Part shown: piece after piece, positions 25,339 to 33,167 of the stretch
Numbering within the stretch: the first letter of the stretch is position 1
Layout: each line of letters opens with the position of its first letter
DNA from: Butyrivibrio sp.
GTDB lineage: Bacteria > Bacillota > Clostridia > Lachnospirales > Lachnospiraceae
Length of the DNA stretch: 39,476 nucleotides
Direction: 5' to 3'
NCBI GenBank assembly: GCA_024690485.1
Contig: JAILPB010000099.1
Span: 1 to 39,476 of the forward strand
Notes under the pieces: generated by a model
The model's input: only the letters and a program-made list of their open reading frames with translations
The model's database searches: none
Told to the model about the DNA's origin: nothing
Program-made: the position numbers and the translations under genes

Positions 25339-25359
25339 TAGAAATTTTCCAAAATTCTA
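25339..25359. promoter_or_regulatory. AT-rich near-perfect palindrome upstream of radA
   Basis: TAGAAATTTT, CC, AAAATTCTA is an inverted repeat with a single-base offset, 31 bases before the radA start. It is too AT-rich to be a strong RNA hairpin and looks more like a protein-binding site. It does not match the LexA or CodY consensus well. A possible -35 (TTACAC, 25331-25336) adjoins it, but no convincing -10 at standard spacing. Confidence 0.35.
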
Positions 25360-25389
25360 ATATATGAAAAAAGTTTTAAAGGGTGAAAT

Positions 25390-26769
25390 ATGGCAACGAA
25401 GATAAAATCAGTTTTTTACTGTCAAAGCTGCGGATATGAGTCTTCAAAGTGGATGGGACAGTGTCCCGGATGCAGAGAGTGGAATACTTTTGTTGAGGAA
25501 GTAGTAAAGCCAACTGCAGGTAAGACCGCTAAGAAGGCAGCAGGAATCTCAGGGGCAGGGGATAATAAGCCTGTTAAGATCTCAGAGGTAGTAATTACCG
25601 ATGAGGAGAGGTTTGATACTCATATCGGCGAACTAAACAGAGTACTTGGGGGAGGCATAGTTAAGGGCTCTCTTACTTTGGTAGGAGGAGATCCCGGAAT
25701 AGGTAAATCCACCCTTCTTTTGCAGGTTGCAAGACTATTATCCAAAGATAAAAGAAAAGTATTATATATTTCAGGTGAGGAATCCCTGCAGCAGATAAAG
25801 CTCCGTGCCAATCGCATAGGGGATTTTTCTGATGACATGAACCTTCTGTGTGAGACGGACCTTGGAACAATCGAGGAGATCATAAGGAGACAGTCTCCGG
25901 ATGTGGTTATCATCGATTCAATCCAGACCATGTTCAATGAAAGCGTAAGCTCTGCACCCGGAAGTGTCTCTCAGGTAAGGGAATCCACAGGCGTCCTTAT
26001 GAGGATCGCCAAGCAGCTTGGAATCTCCATATTTATCGTGGGACATGTTACCAAGGAAGGAACTGTGGCAGGCCCCAGAGTCCTCGAGCATATGGTGGAT
26101 ACAGTCCTTTATTTCGAGGGCGACAGACACGCATCCTATAGGATCCTCAGGGCAGTAAAAAACAGATTTGGGTCAACCAACGAGATCGGCGTATTCGAGA
26201 TGAGAACAGAGGGGCTTGCAGAAGTAGCCAACCCTTCTGAATTCATGCTTGAAGGAAAGCCGGAAAATGCCAGCGGCTCAATTGTTACCTGCTCTATAGA
26301 AGGAACAAGACCGATCCTTATTGAGATTCAGGCACTTGTAAGTCATACCAACTTCAATTTCCCAAGAAGACAGGCAAACGGAACGGATTACAACAGGGTA
26401 AACCTCCTTATGGCTGTTCTGGAAAAGAGAGTGGGACTTGAGCTTTCATCCTATGACGCCTACATAAATCTTGCAGGCGGCATGAAACTTATAGAGCCTG
26501 CTCTTGACCTTTCCATGTGCATGGCTATCGTTTCAAGCTTTAGGAATAAGCCTATTTTGGACGACTGCATAGCCTTTGGAGAAGTGGGATTATCAGGAGA
26601 AGTCCGCTCAGTTACAATGCCCGATGTGAGAGTATCTGAGGCGGCAAGGCTTGGCTTTAAGACCTGTATTGTGCCAAAGTCCGCCGAGGCAAAATTAAAG
26701 AGCGCCTTTAAGGACATAAAGATAATTGGAGTTTCCTCAGTTCAGGAAGCTGTAAATATAATAAGATAA
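25390..26769 (+). CDS. radA: DNA repair protein RadA
   Basis: 459 residues, ATG behind AAAGGGTG. N-terminal four-Cys zinc finger (CQSCGYESSKWMGQCPGCREW), RecA-like ATPase core with Walker A GGDPGIGKST (from about 99) and Walker B VVIIDSIQTM, the RadA-specific KNRFG motif starting at K257, and a C-terminal Lon-protease-like domain that carries no protease dyad in this family. RadA promotes branch migration during homologous recombination and repair. Following clpC matches the clpC-radA order of many Firmicutes, where disA often comes next; here it is followed by a transporter promoter instead. Confidence 0.97.
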   Translation: MATKIKSVFYCQSCGYESSKWMGQCPGCREWNTFVEEVVKPTAGKTAKKAAGISGAGDNKPVKISEVVITDEERFDTHIGELNRVLGGGIVKGSLTLVGGDPGIGKSTLLLQVARLLSKDKRKVLYISGEESLQQIKLRANRIGDFSDDMNLLCETDLGTIEEIIRRQSPDVVIIDSIQTMFNESVSSAPGSVSQVRESTGVLMRIAKQLGISIFIVGHVTKEGTVAGPRVLEHMVDTVLYFEGDRHASYRILRAVKNRFGSTNEIGVFEMRTEGLAEVANPSEFMLEGKPENASGSIVTCSIEGTRPILIEIQALVSHTNFNFPRRQANGTDYNRVNLLMAVLEKRVGLELSSYDAYINLAGGMKLIEPALDLSMCMAIVSSFRNKPILDDCIAFGEVGLSGEVRSVTMPDVRVSEAARLGFKTCIVPKSAEAKLKSAFKDIKIIGVSSVQEAVNIIR

Positions 26770-26779
26770 TATTTCTTGG

Positions 26780-26845
26780 TTGACATAATTACTTTATTAC
26801 TGTAAAGTCTTAAATAACTACATTGTATACACGTATTATACAATG
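26780..26845 (+). promoter_or_regulatory. Promoter and 9-bp inverted-repeat operator of the liv operon
   Basis: TTGACA (26780-26785), 17 bases, TAAAGT (26803-26808) is a good promoter. Shortly after the expected start point lies a perfect inverted repeat CATTGTATA (26821-26829) / TATACAATG (26837-26845) with a 7-base centre, a likely operator or leader hairpin. A second hexamer pair, TTGTAT (26823-26828) and TAATAA (26847-26852) with 18-base spacing, overlaps the repeat and may be an alternative promoter. Confidence 0.65.
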
Positions 26846-26892
26846 CTAATAAGAATCGCGAGAGCGTGATTATTGCGAGGAGGACAAATGTT

Positions 26893-28104
26893 ATGAAGAG
26901 ATTCAAAAGCGTAGTAAGTGTAATGGCAGCATCAGCAATGCTTCTTGGTACTATCGCAGGCTGTGGCGGAAATGCTTCAGGTAATGACACAGGTGCAGAG
27001 GCATCTACCGAGGCATCAGCTGGTTCTGAGAGCGCAGGCGGAGTATTCAAGATCGGTGCTATAGGCCCTCTTACAGGCGGCGCAGCAGCTTATGGTAATG
27101 CCGTTTGTAACGCAGCAGAGCTTGCAGTTGAGGAGATCAACGCAGCAGGCGGAATTAATGGTTACCAGGTTGAGTACAGCAAGGAAGACGATGAGCTCAA
27201 CGCTGAGAAATCAGTAAACGCTTACAATACATTGAAGGACTGGGGTATGCAGGTTCTTGTAGGTTCTACTACAAGTGCATGTTCAATCGCAGTTTCTGAG
27301 TATACCAAGGAAGACAACATGTTCCAGCTTACACCTTCAGGTTCAGCTGTTGATTGCGTAAAGTATGACAACGCTTTCCGTGTATGCTTCTCAGATCCTA
27401 ACCAGGGTATTGCATCAGCTCAGTATATTGATGCACACTCACTTGCAACCAAGGTTGGTATCATTTATGACAGCTCAGATGTTTATTCAACAGGTATCTA
27501 TCAGAAGTTCACAGAAGAGTCTGCAGGAAAGAGCTACGAGATAGTTTCTGCTGAGGCCTTCACACAGGATAACAACACAGACTTCTCAGTACAGCTTCAG
27601 AAGGCTAAGGATGCAGGCGCTGACCTTGTATTCCTTCCTATCTACTACAAGGATGCTTCACTTATCCTTACACAGGCTAACACAATGGGCTATGCTCCTA
27701 CATTCTTTGGTGTAGACGGTCTTGACGGAATCCTTACAGTAGACAACTTCGATACAGCACTTGCTGAGGGCGTAATGCTTCTTACACCTTTCGCAGCAGA
27801 TGCAACTGATGATCTTACAGTTAACTTTGTAAATAGCTACAAGGAAAAGTACGGCGAAGTTCCGAACCAGTTCGCAGCAGATGCTTACGATGCAGTATAT
27901 ATCATCAAGGCTGCAATCGAGTCTAAGGGCGTAACACCTGACATGAGCGTTTCAGATATTTGCGAGGCACTTAAGAGTGCTATGACAGAGATCGAGGCAT
28001 CAGGTCTTACATCACAGAAGATGACATGGGATGCAAGCGGTGAGCCTAATAAGGAGCCTAAGGCAGTTGTGATCAAGGACGGTGCTTACGTTTCAGCTGA
28101 CTGA
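26893..28104 (+). CDS. livK: Branched-chain amino acid ABC transporter substrate-binding lipoprotein
   Basis: 403 residues from ATG 26893 behind GAGGAGGA. The signal peptide ends in a lipobox (TIAGC) with acylated C24, followed by a Ser/Ala/Glu/Gly-rich linker. The mature part is a type I periplasmic-binding fold: FKIGAIGPLTGGAAAYGN, AVEEINAAGGINGY, VLVGSTTSACSIAVSEYTKE, LTPSGSAVD, FFGVDGLDG, QFAADAYDAVYIIKAAIE. It captures Leu, Ile or Val, or a related ligand, outside the membrane for LivHMGF. Exact ligand cannot be read from sequence. First gene of the operon; codon use is notably uniform, as in a highly expressed gene. Confidence 0.93.
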   Translation: MKRFKSVVSVMAASAMLLGTIAGCGGNASGNDTGAEASTEASAGSESAGGVFKIGAIGPLTGGAAAYGNAVCNAAELAVEEINAAGGINGYQVEYSKEDDELNAEKSVNAYNTLKDWGMQVLVGSTTSACSIAVSEYTKEDNMFQLTPSGSAVDCVKYDNAFRVCFSDPNQGIASAQYIDAHSLATKVGIIYDSSDVYSTGIYQKFTEESAGKSYEIVSAEAFTQDNNTDFSVQLQKAKDAGADLVFLPIYYKDASLILTQANTMGYAPTFFGVDGLDGILTVDNFDTALAEGVMLLTPFAADATDDLTVNFVNSYKEKYGEVPNQFAADAYDAVYIIKAAIESKGVTPDMSVSDICEALKSAMTEIEASGLTSQKMTWDASGEPNKEPKAVVIKDGAYVSAD

Positions 28105-28151
28105 TAATACTGAGACAACATAGTAAATATCCTTATATTATGATAAAATTC

Positions 28152-28183
28152 AACGAGGAATGCTGTCACAGGCATTCCTCGTT
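28152..28183 (+). other. Stem-loop between livK and livH without U-tract
   Basis: AACGAGGAATGC (28152-28163) pairs with GCATTCCTCGTT (28172-28183) around TGTCACAG. The next bases CTCTATACG are not a T-run. It lies in the 116-base gap after the binding-protein gene, the place where ABC operons often carry a processing or stabilising hairpin that raises binding-protein levels over membrane parts. Confidence 0.75.
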
Positions 28184-28220
28184 CTCTATACGAAATCTGT
28201 AAGTTTTTGGAGGAACAAAA

Positions 28221-29105
28221 ATGAGTTTTCTGACTTATTTCATTAACGGTCTAAGCCTTGGCAGCATCTACGCCATCATTGCTCTGGGCTATACCATGGT
28301 TTACGGCATCGCCAAGATGCTGAATTTCGCCCATGGTGATTTCATTATGGTAGGATGCTATGCGATCTTCACTATCTGCTCAACCTTAAGTGGCAATACA
28401 TGGGTGGGGATTCTTACGGCCGTTATCATCTGCACACTTTTCGGCATCACCACTGAAAAAGTTGCATACAGGCCACTTCGCGGAGCAGCATCACCTCTTG
28501 CGGTTCTTATTACCGCCATCGGTGTCAGCTACTTCTTGGAAAACCTGGCACTTCTTATTTTCGGTGCAGATATTAAGTCATTCTCATCTGTAATAAAGTG
28601 GGAAGGTCTTTCTTTTGCAGGCGGAGAACTTAAGATTCAGGGCGTTACCATCGTAACAATCGTAGTAAGTCTTGTCATTCTTGTTGCACTCCAGTTATTT
28701 ATCCATAAAACCCGTGAAGGACAGGCAATGCTTGCCGTCTCAGAGGATAAAGGGGCAGCAATGCTTATGGGTATAAATGTAAACAGAACCATCACCCTTA
28801 CATTTGCCATTGGTTCAGCTCTTGCTGCTATTGCAGGTGCGCTCCTTTGCTCAGCATATCCTTCACTTTCTCCTTACACAGGAGCCATGCCCGGTATCAA
28901 AGCTTTCGTAGCGGCAGTTCTTGGAGGAATCGGATCAATCCCCGGAGCCATGATAGGCGGACTTGTTCTTGGTATTATCGAGATCTTAAGTAAAACATAC
29001 ATATCATCTCAGTTATCTGATGCGATTGTTTTTGGAATACTGGTAGTTGTGCTGCTCGTAAGACCCACCGGTATTTTGGGTAAGAAAATACAGGAAAAGG
29101 TTTAA
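28221..29105 (+). CDS. livH: Branched-chain amino acid ABC transporter permease LivH
   Basis: 294 residues, ATG behind TTGGAGGAAC. About eight hydrophobic helices. Starts SFLTYFINGLSLGSIYAIIA and contains GYTMVYGIAKMLNFAHGDF, the LivH signature, then EKVAYRPLRGAASPLAVLIT, the cytoplasmic loop VSEDKGAAMLMGINVNRT and KAFVAAVLGGIGSIPGAM, which contacts the ATPases. Forms the membrane channel with LivM. Length typical of LivH (290-300). Confidence 0.95.
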   Translation: MSFLTYFINGLSLGSIYAIIALGYTMVYGIAKMLNFAHGDFIMVGCYAIFTICSTLSGNTWVGILTAVIICTLFGITTEKVAYRPLRGAASPLAVLITAIGVSYFLENLALLIFGADIKSFSSVIKWEGLSFAGGELKIQGVTIVTIVVSLVILVALQLFIHKTREGQAMLAVSEDKGAAMLMGINVNRTITLTFAIGSALAAIAGALLCSAYPSLSPYTGAMPGIKAFVAAVLGGIGSIPGAMIGGLVLGIIEILSKTYISSQLSDAIVFGILVVVLLVRPTGILGKKIQEKV

Positions 29106-29117
29106 GGAGAGTAAGAT

Positions 29118-30173
29118 ATGGCAGCAAAAAAGAGATTTAAAGATCAGCTTATAACCTACGGAATGGTTATAGCAGCATATATCATAATGGAAGCTCTTAT
29201 GATGACAGGCAATCTGTCCAGCCATCTAAAGGGCCTTCTGGTACCAATGACATATTACGCGGTTATCGCAGTTGCCCTTAACCTCTGCGTTGGAATACTG
29301 GGAGAACTCAGTATCGGTCACTGCGGCTTTATGTGTATCGGAGCTTTTTCAAGCGCCCTGTTTTCCAAGATTACAGAAAACAGCCTTCCTACAGGAATTA
29401 GATTTTTCCTGGCATTCGTTGTAGGTATTGCCTTTGCGGCCCTTTTTGGATTCCTTATTGGAATCCCGGTTCTCAGATTAAAGGGTGACTACCTTGCAAT
29501 CGTAACTCTTGCCTTTGGCGAGATCATCAAAAACGTTATAAACGCAGTTTATCTTGGTGTTGATAAGAACGGACTTCATGTGTCACTTAAAAATGCCATG
29601 GAGCTTGGAATGGAGCCTGACGGACAGGTTATCATTAACGGAGCCATGGGTATTACGGGAACTCCACACAATGCCAATTTCACTATAGCAATAGTGGTGC
29701 TTCTCATCTCACTTTTTGTGGTACTTAATCTCATAAATTCAAGAGATGGTCGTGCAATTATGGCTGTCAGAGATAATAATATTGCGGCTGAAGCATCCGG
29801 TATCAATGTCACAGGCTACAAGATGATGGCATTTACAATTTCAGCGGCAATTGCAGGAGCTGCAGGAGTGTTGTTCTCGCACAATATCACATCTCTTACA
29901 GCTTCCTCACAGTACTTTGGTTATAATGCATCAATCATGATCCTTGTATACGTGGTGCTTGGCGGAATCGGTAATATCAGAGGTTCAGTTATCGCAGCTG
30001 TTATCCTTTACCTTCTTCCGGAGCTCCTTAGAGGATTAAACAACTATCGTATGCTTATCTATGCCATCGTGCTTATTGTAATGATGATATTTAACTGGTC
30101 ACCGGGAGTGATCGACTTTAGAAAGAAAATGGTGGCTAAGTTTAAGAAAGGAGGAAGTCATGTCGCTTCTTGA
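29118..30173 (+). CDS. livM: Branched-chain amino acid ABC transporter permease LivM
   Basis: 351 residues, ATG behind AAGGAGAG, 12 bases after livH. About nine to ten helices. Contains NLCVGILGELSIGHCGFMCI and IGIPVLRLKGDYLAIVTLAF (LivM signature), then VRDNNIAAEASGINVTGYK and MILVYVVLGGIGNIRGSVI as coupling segments. Partner of LivH. Its last 14 bases overlap livG, whose ribosome site GGAGG lies inside livM. Confidence 0.95.
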   Translation: MAAKKRFKDQLITYGMVIAAYIIMEALMMTGNLSSHLKGLLVPMTYYAVIAVALNLCVGILGELSIGHCGFMCIGAFSSALFSKITENSLPTGIRFFLAFVVGIAFAALFGFLIGIPVLRLKGDYLAIVTLAFGEIIKNVINAVYLGVDKNGLHVSLKNAMELGMEPDGQVIINGAMGITGTPHNANFTIAIVVLLISLFVVLNLINSRDGRAIMAVRDNNIAAEASGINVTGYKMMAFTISAAIAGAAGVLFSHNITSLTASSQYFGYNASIMILVYVVLGGIGNIRGSVIAAVILYLLPELLRGLNNYRMLIYAIVLIVMMIFNWSPGVIDFRKKMVAKFKKGGSHVAS

Positions 30174-30918
30174 AGTTAATAACTTAAGTATTTCATTTGG
30201 CGGCCTCCGAGCTGTAGATGATTTTTCATTGAAAATTGAAAAGGGTGAGCTCTACGGACTCATCGGTCCTAACGGAGCAGGAAAAACCACAGTATTTAAT
30301 CTCCTTACAGGAGTATATAAGCCATCCGAGGGAATCATAAAGCTTGATGGCAAGGATATAACAAGAGAAAACACAATTAAGATTAACCATGCGGGAATAG
30401 CAAGAACTTTCCAGAACATCAGACTTTTCCACCAGATGTCAGTTATCGACAATGTTAAGGTGGGACTTACGGAGAGGTTTAAGTACAGCGCTCTTGAGGG
30501 AATCTTCCACCTTGGAAGATATAAGTCTGTTGAGAAGGCAATGGACGAGGAAGCCATGAAGCTTCTTAAGGTATTTGACCTTGACGGAGAAAGAGACGTT
30601 CTTGCAAGTAACCTCCCCTACGGTAAGCAGAGAAAGCTTGAGATAGCAAGAGCTATGGCTACATCACCAAAGCTTCTCCTTCTTGATGAGCCTGCTGCAG
30701 GAATGAACCCCAATGAGACAGCAGAACTTATGGAGACCATCGCTCTTGTCAGAAAAGAGTTCAATATGACAATTCTTCTTATTGAGCATGATATGAAGCT
30801 TGTATCCGGTATTTGTGAGAAGCTTACGGTACTTAACTTTGGAAGAATCTTAAAGGCAGGAGAGACCAAGGAAGTTCTCTCAGATCCTGAGGTTATCACA
30901 GCCTATCTTGGAAGCTGA
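30160..30918 (+). CDS. livG: Branched-chain amino acid ABC transporter ATPase LivG
   Basis: 252 residues. Walker A GPNGAGKTT, LTGVYKPSEG, the LivG-type Q-loop segment ARTFQNIRLFHQMSV, signature SNLPYGKQRKLEIARAMA (LivG uses LxYGxQR where other ABC ATPases have LSGGQ), Walker B LLLLDEPAAGMNP and switch IEHDMKLV. It pairs with LivF to drive import. Starts within livM (14-base overlap), so translation is coupled. Confidence 0.96.
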   Translation: MSLLEVNNLSISFGGLRAVDDFSLKIEKGELYGLIGPNGAGKTTVFNLLTGVYKPSEGIIKLDGKDITRENTIKINHAGIARTFQNIRLFHQMSVIDNVKVGLTERFKYSALEGIFHLGRYKSVEKAMDEEAMKLLKVFDLDGERDVLASNLPYGKQRKLEIARAMATSPKLLLLDEPAAGMNPNETAELMETIALVRKEFNMTILLIEHDMKLVSGICEKLTVLNFGRILKAGETKEVLSDPEVITAYLGS

Positions 30919-30961
30919 CCTTGAGGAAAATCCGACAAAAATAAAAATTAAGGAGATGGAC

Positions 30962-31672
30962 ATGGCACTTTTAGATGTTCAGAATTTAAGTGTTAATTAC
31001 GGCGTTATAAATGCCTTAAAGGGAATATCTTTTCATGTTGATAAGGGAGAGATCGTAGCCCTTATTGGTGCAAACGGAGCAGGTAAGACAACTACGCTTC
31101 ACACCCTGTCGGGACTTTTAAAGCCTGAGAGCGGATCCATAAAGTACAAGGATACAGAGCTTACCAGGATTCCCGGACATAAGATTGTATCTCTTGGTAT
31201 GGCTCAGGTTCCTGAAGGAAGACGCGTATTTGCGGATATGACTGTTCTTCAGAACCTTAAGATGGGTGCATATACCAGAAATGATACCGATGAATTTAAC
31301 AAGACTCTGGAGATGGTCTACAAGAGATTTCCCAGACTTGAGGAGAGAAAAAACCAGCTGTCAGGTACACTTTCAGGTGGTGAGCAGCAGATGCTTGCCA
31401 TGGGAAGAGCACTTATGTCTCATCCTGACATAATCCTTATGGATGAGCCATCAATGGGACTTTCTCCTATATTCGTTAACGAAATTTTTAGTATAATAGA
31501 AGATGTAAACAAGGATGGTGTTACAGTCCTTTTGGTTGAGCAGAATGCCAAGAAAGCTCTTACTGTTGCAGACAGGGCTTATGTTCTTGAGACAGGAAGC
31601 ATCGTTAAGGAAGGAAAAGCTTCGGATCTGCTCAACGACGAATCAATTCGCAAGGCATATCTTGGTGAATAA
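30962..31672 (+). CDS. livF: Branched-chain amino acid ABC transporter ATPase LivF
   Basis: 236 residues from ATG 30962 (MALLDVQNLSVNYGVI), which has AAGGAG 6 bases upstream (30950-30955); the ATG at 30956 would have no spacing and an in-frame codon at 30908 would add an unconserved arm overlapping livG. Walker A GANGAGKTT, AQVPEGRRVFADMTV (LivF Q-loop region), signature TLSGGEQQMLAMGRALM, Walker B IILMDEPSMGLSP, switch VEQNAKKAL. Normal family length. Confidence 0.96.
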   Translation: MALLDVQNLSVNYGVINALKGISFHVDKGEIVALIGANGAGKTTTLHTLSGLLKPESGSIKYKDTELTRIPGHKIVSLGMAQVPEGRRVFADMTVLQNLKMGAYTRNDTDEFNKTLEMVYKRFPRLEERKNQLSGTLSGGEQQMLAMGRALMSHPDIILMDEPSMGLSPIFVNEIFSIIEDVNKDGVTVLLVEQNAKKALTVADRAYVLETGSIVKEGKASDLLNDESIRKAYLGE

Positions 31673-31686
31673 AAGGAGACTTTTTC

Positions 31687-32325
31687 ATGAAGGGTATAGT
31701 AATAACTATTGCAAGGCAGTACGGCAGTGGTGGACGAACAGTGGGGAAAATGCTCGCTGATGAGCTTGGGATCCATTATTATGATAAGGAGCTTTCAAAG
31801 CTTGCTTCAGAGGAGAGCGGAATAAATGAGGCACTTTTTGTTGATACGGACGAATCCGTTAAGAAAAAGTGGAAATCCAGGATCTCTTCGACAATTTACG
31901 ATGGAAGCCTGAAAAAGCCCGGGGATAGTGATTTCACATCGGATCAGAACCTGTTCAATATACAGGCTAAGGTTATAAGAGATCTGGCAGAGTCCGGCGA
32001 GCCCTGCGTTATCGTAGGAAGGTGTGCGGACTTTGTATTAAAGGATTACGACAATGCTCTTAGAGTATTTGTTCACGCTGACCACGATTTTTTGATGCAG
32101 GAAGCAGGTAAGGTACAGAGCCTTAAGGGGAAGGAACTTGAAAAGTTCATAGCTCAGATCGATAAAGGCAGAGCTGATTATTATGAGTATTATACAGGCC
32201 ATAAATGGACGGATGCTCTTAACTATGACCTGTGCCTTGATAGCGGAAAGCTTGGCTTTGCAAAATGCGTCGAGGCAATCAAAGCATATGCCAGGGTTCG
32301 CTACGGCGAAGACGTATTTGACTGA
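31687..32325 (+). CDS. Cytidylate-kinase-like P-loop protein
   Basis: 212 residues, ATG behind AAAAGGAGAC, 14 bases after livF. Starts IVITIARQYGSGGRTVGKML, the modified P-loop (GSGG-R-T in place of GxxGxGKS/T) of the cytidylate kinase-like family common in Clostridia and often a separate gene from true cmk. IHYYDKELSKLASEESG, IVGRCADFVLKDYDNALRVF and KGRADYYEYYTGHKWTD follow the family pattern. The substrate of this group is not established; a nucleoside monophosphate is likely but not shown. Co-transcription with the liv genes is probable from spacing. Confidence 0.82.
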   Translation: MKGIVITIARQYGSGGRTVGKMLADELGIHYYDKELSKLASEESGINEALFVDTDESVKKKWKSRISSTIYDGSLKKPGDSDFTSDQNLFNIQAKVIRDLAESGEPCVIVGRCADFVLKDYDNALRVFVHADHDFLMQEAGKVQSLKGKELEKFIAQIDKGRADYYEYYTGHKWTDALNYDLCLDSGKLGFAKCVEAIKAYARVRYGEDVFD

Positions 32326-32333
32326 CCTTTATG

Positions 32334-32371
32334 AGGACTGCGTGCTGATATTTTAGTACACAGTCCTTTTT
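32334..32371 (+). terminator. Rho-independent terminator of the liv operon
   Basis: AGGACTG (32334-32340) pairs with CAGTCCT (32361-32367), continued inward by GTGCT/AGTAC past one mismatch, then a run of T (TTTTT ending 32371). Confidence 0.85.
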
Positions 32372-32481
32372 GCAAGATAAGAAAAATTTAATACAACTTT
32401 CATATGTAGGAAAGTCTCAGGAAACTACTACATGATAAAATGTTTTCAGGGAATATAAGTGCAAAGTAAAAATATATGGTA

Positions 32482-32487
32482 TATAAT
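32482..32487 (+). promoter_or_regulatory. Candidate -10 for the tetR-aga unit
   Basis: A perfect TATAAT lies about 97 bases before the tetR start, in very AT-rich DNA. No good -35 sits at 16-18 bases. Nothing else recognisable is in 32372-32583. Confidence 0.25.
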
Positions 32488-32583
32488 GGAAACTAGAATA
32501 TAAAATCAAGTTTTCATACTTATATAACTATTACCAGTAACTAAAACAATCAACGACAAGGAAGTTAAGAAAAGGAAAAATCT

Positions 32584-33147
32584 ATGAACGAGACTAAGGT
32601 AAAAATTCTTGAGACAGTTCTAAAGCAATTCAAGGTAAAAGGCGCAAAGTTCACTATGGATGATGTGGCTGCAGACCTTCACATGAGTAAGAAAACAATC
32701 TACAAGGAGTACAATGACAAGGAAGAGATATTTGATGCTCTGGTAGATTATTGCTTTGATTCAATTAAGGAAAAAGAGGCAGAGATTCTTGCCGATAATT
32801 CACTTTCAACAGTTGAGAAGATTGAGAAGATTATGATCTGCATGCCTGATAAGTATAGGGATGTTGATTTTAGAAAAGTTTTTACACTTAGAGATAAGTA
32901 TCCCAAGATCTATCAGAAGGTACAGAAGCGTATCGAGAACGACTGGGGCGACACTATCTCTCTTATTGAGAAGGGTGTAAAAGAGGGCTCAGTAAGAAGC
33001 TTGCCTATACCTGTTATCAAAGCTATGACAGAGGCTTCTATCGAGCGTTTCCTTAGCACAAATGTGCTCCTTGAGGGAGATACAACCTATGAGGATGCCC
33101 TCCATGTAATGATAGAAATTATAATGCGCGGTATCTGCATTAAATAA
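32584..33147 (+). CDS. TetR family transcriptional regulator
   Basis: 187 residues, ATG behind AAAAGGAAAAA (weak site). Residues 1-50 form the TetR helix-turn-helix: VKILETVLKQFKVKGAKFTM, DDVAADLHMSKKTIYKEYND, KEEIFDALVDY. The ligand domain is all helical (about 55-187) with no recognisable binding residues. It lies 20 bases before the alpha-galactosidase gene and likely shares its transcript. TetR proteins usually sense small molecules and seldom control sugar genes, so the target may be the downstream membrane or cell-surface genes. Confidence 0.88.
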   Translation: MNETKVKILETVLKQFKVKGAKFTMDDVAADLHMSKKTIYKEYNDKEEIFDALVDYCFDSIKEKEAEILADNSLSTVEKIEKIMICMPDKYRDVDFRKVFTLRDKYPKIYQKVQKRIENDWGDTISLIEKGVKEGSVRSLPIPVIKAMTEASIERFLSTNVLLEGDTTYEDALHVMIEIIMRGICIK

Positions 33148-33167
33148 TCGGTTTTTGGGAGGATGAT

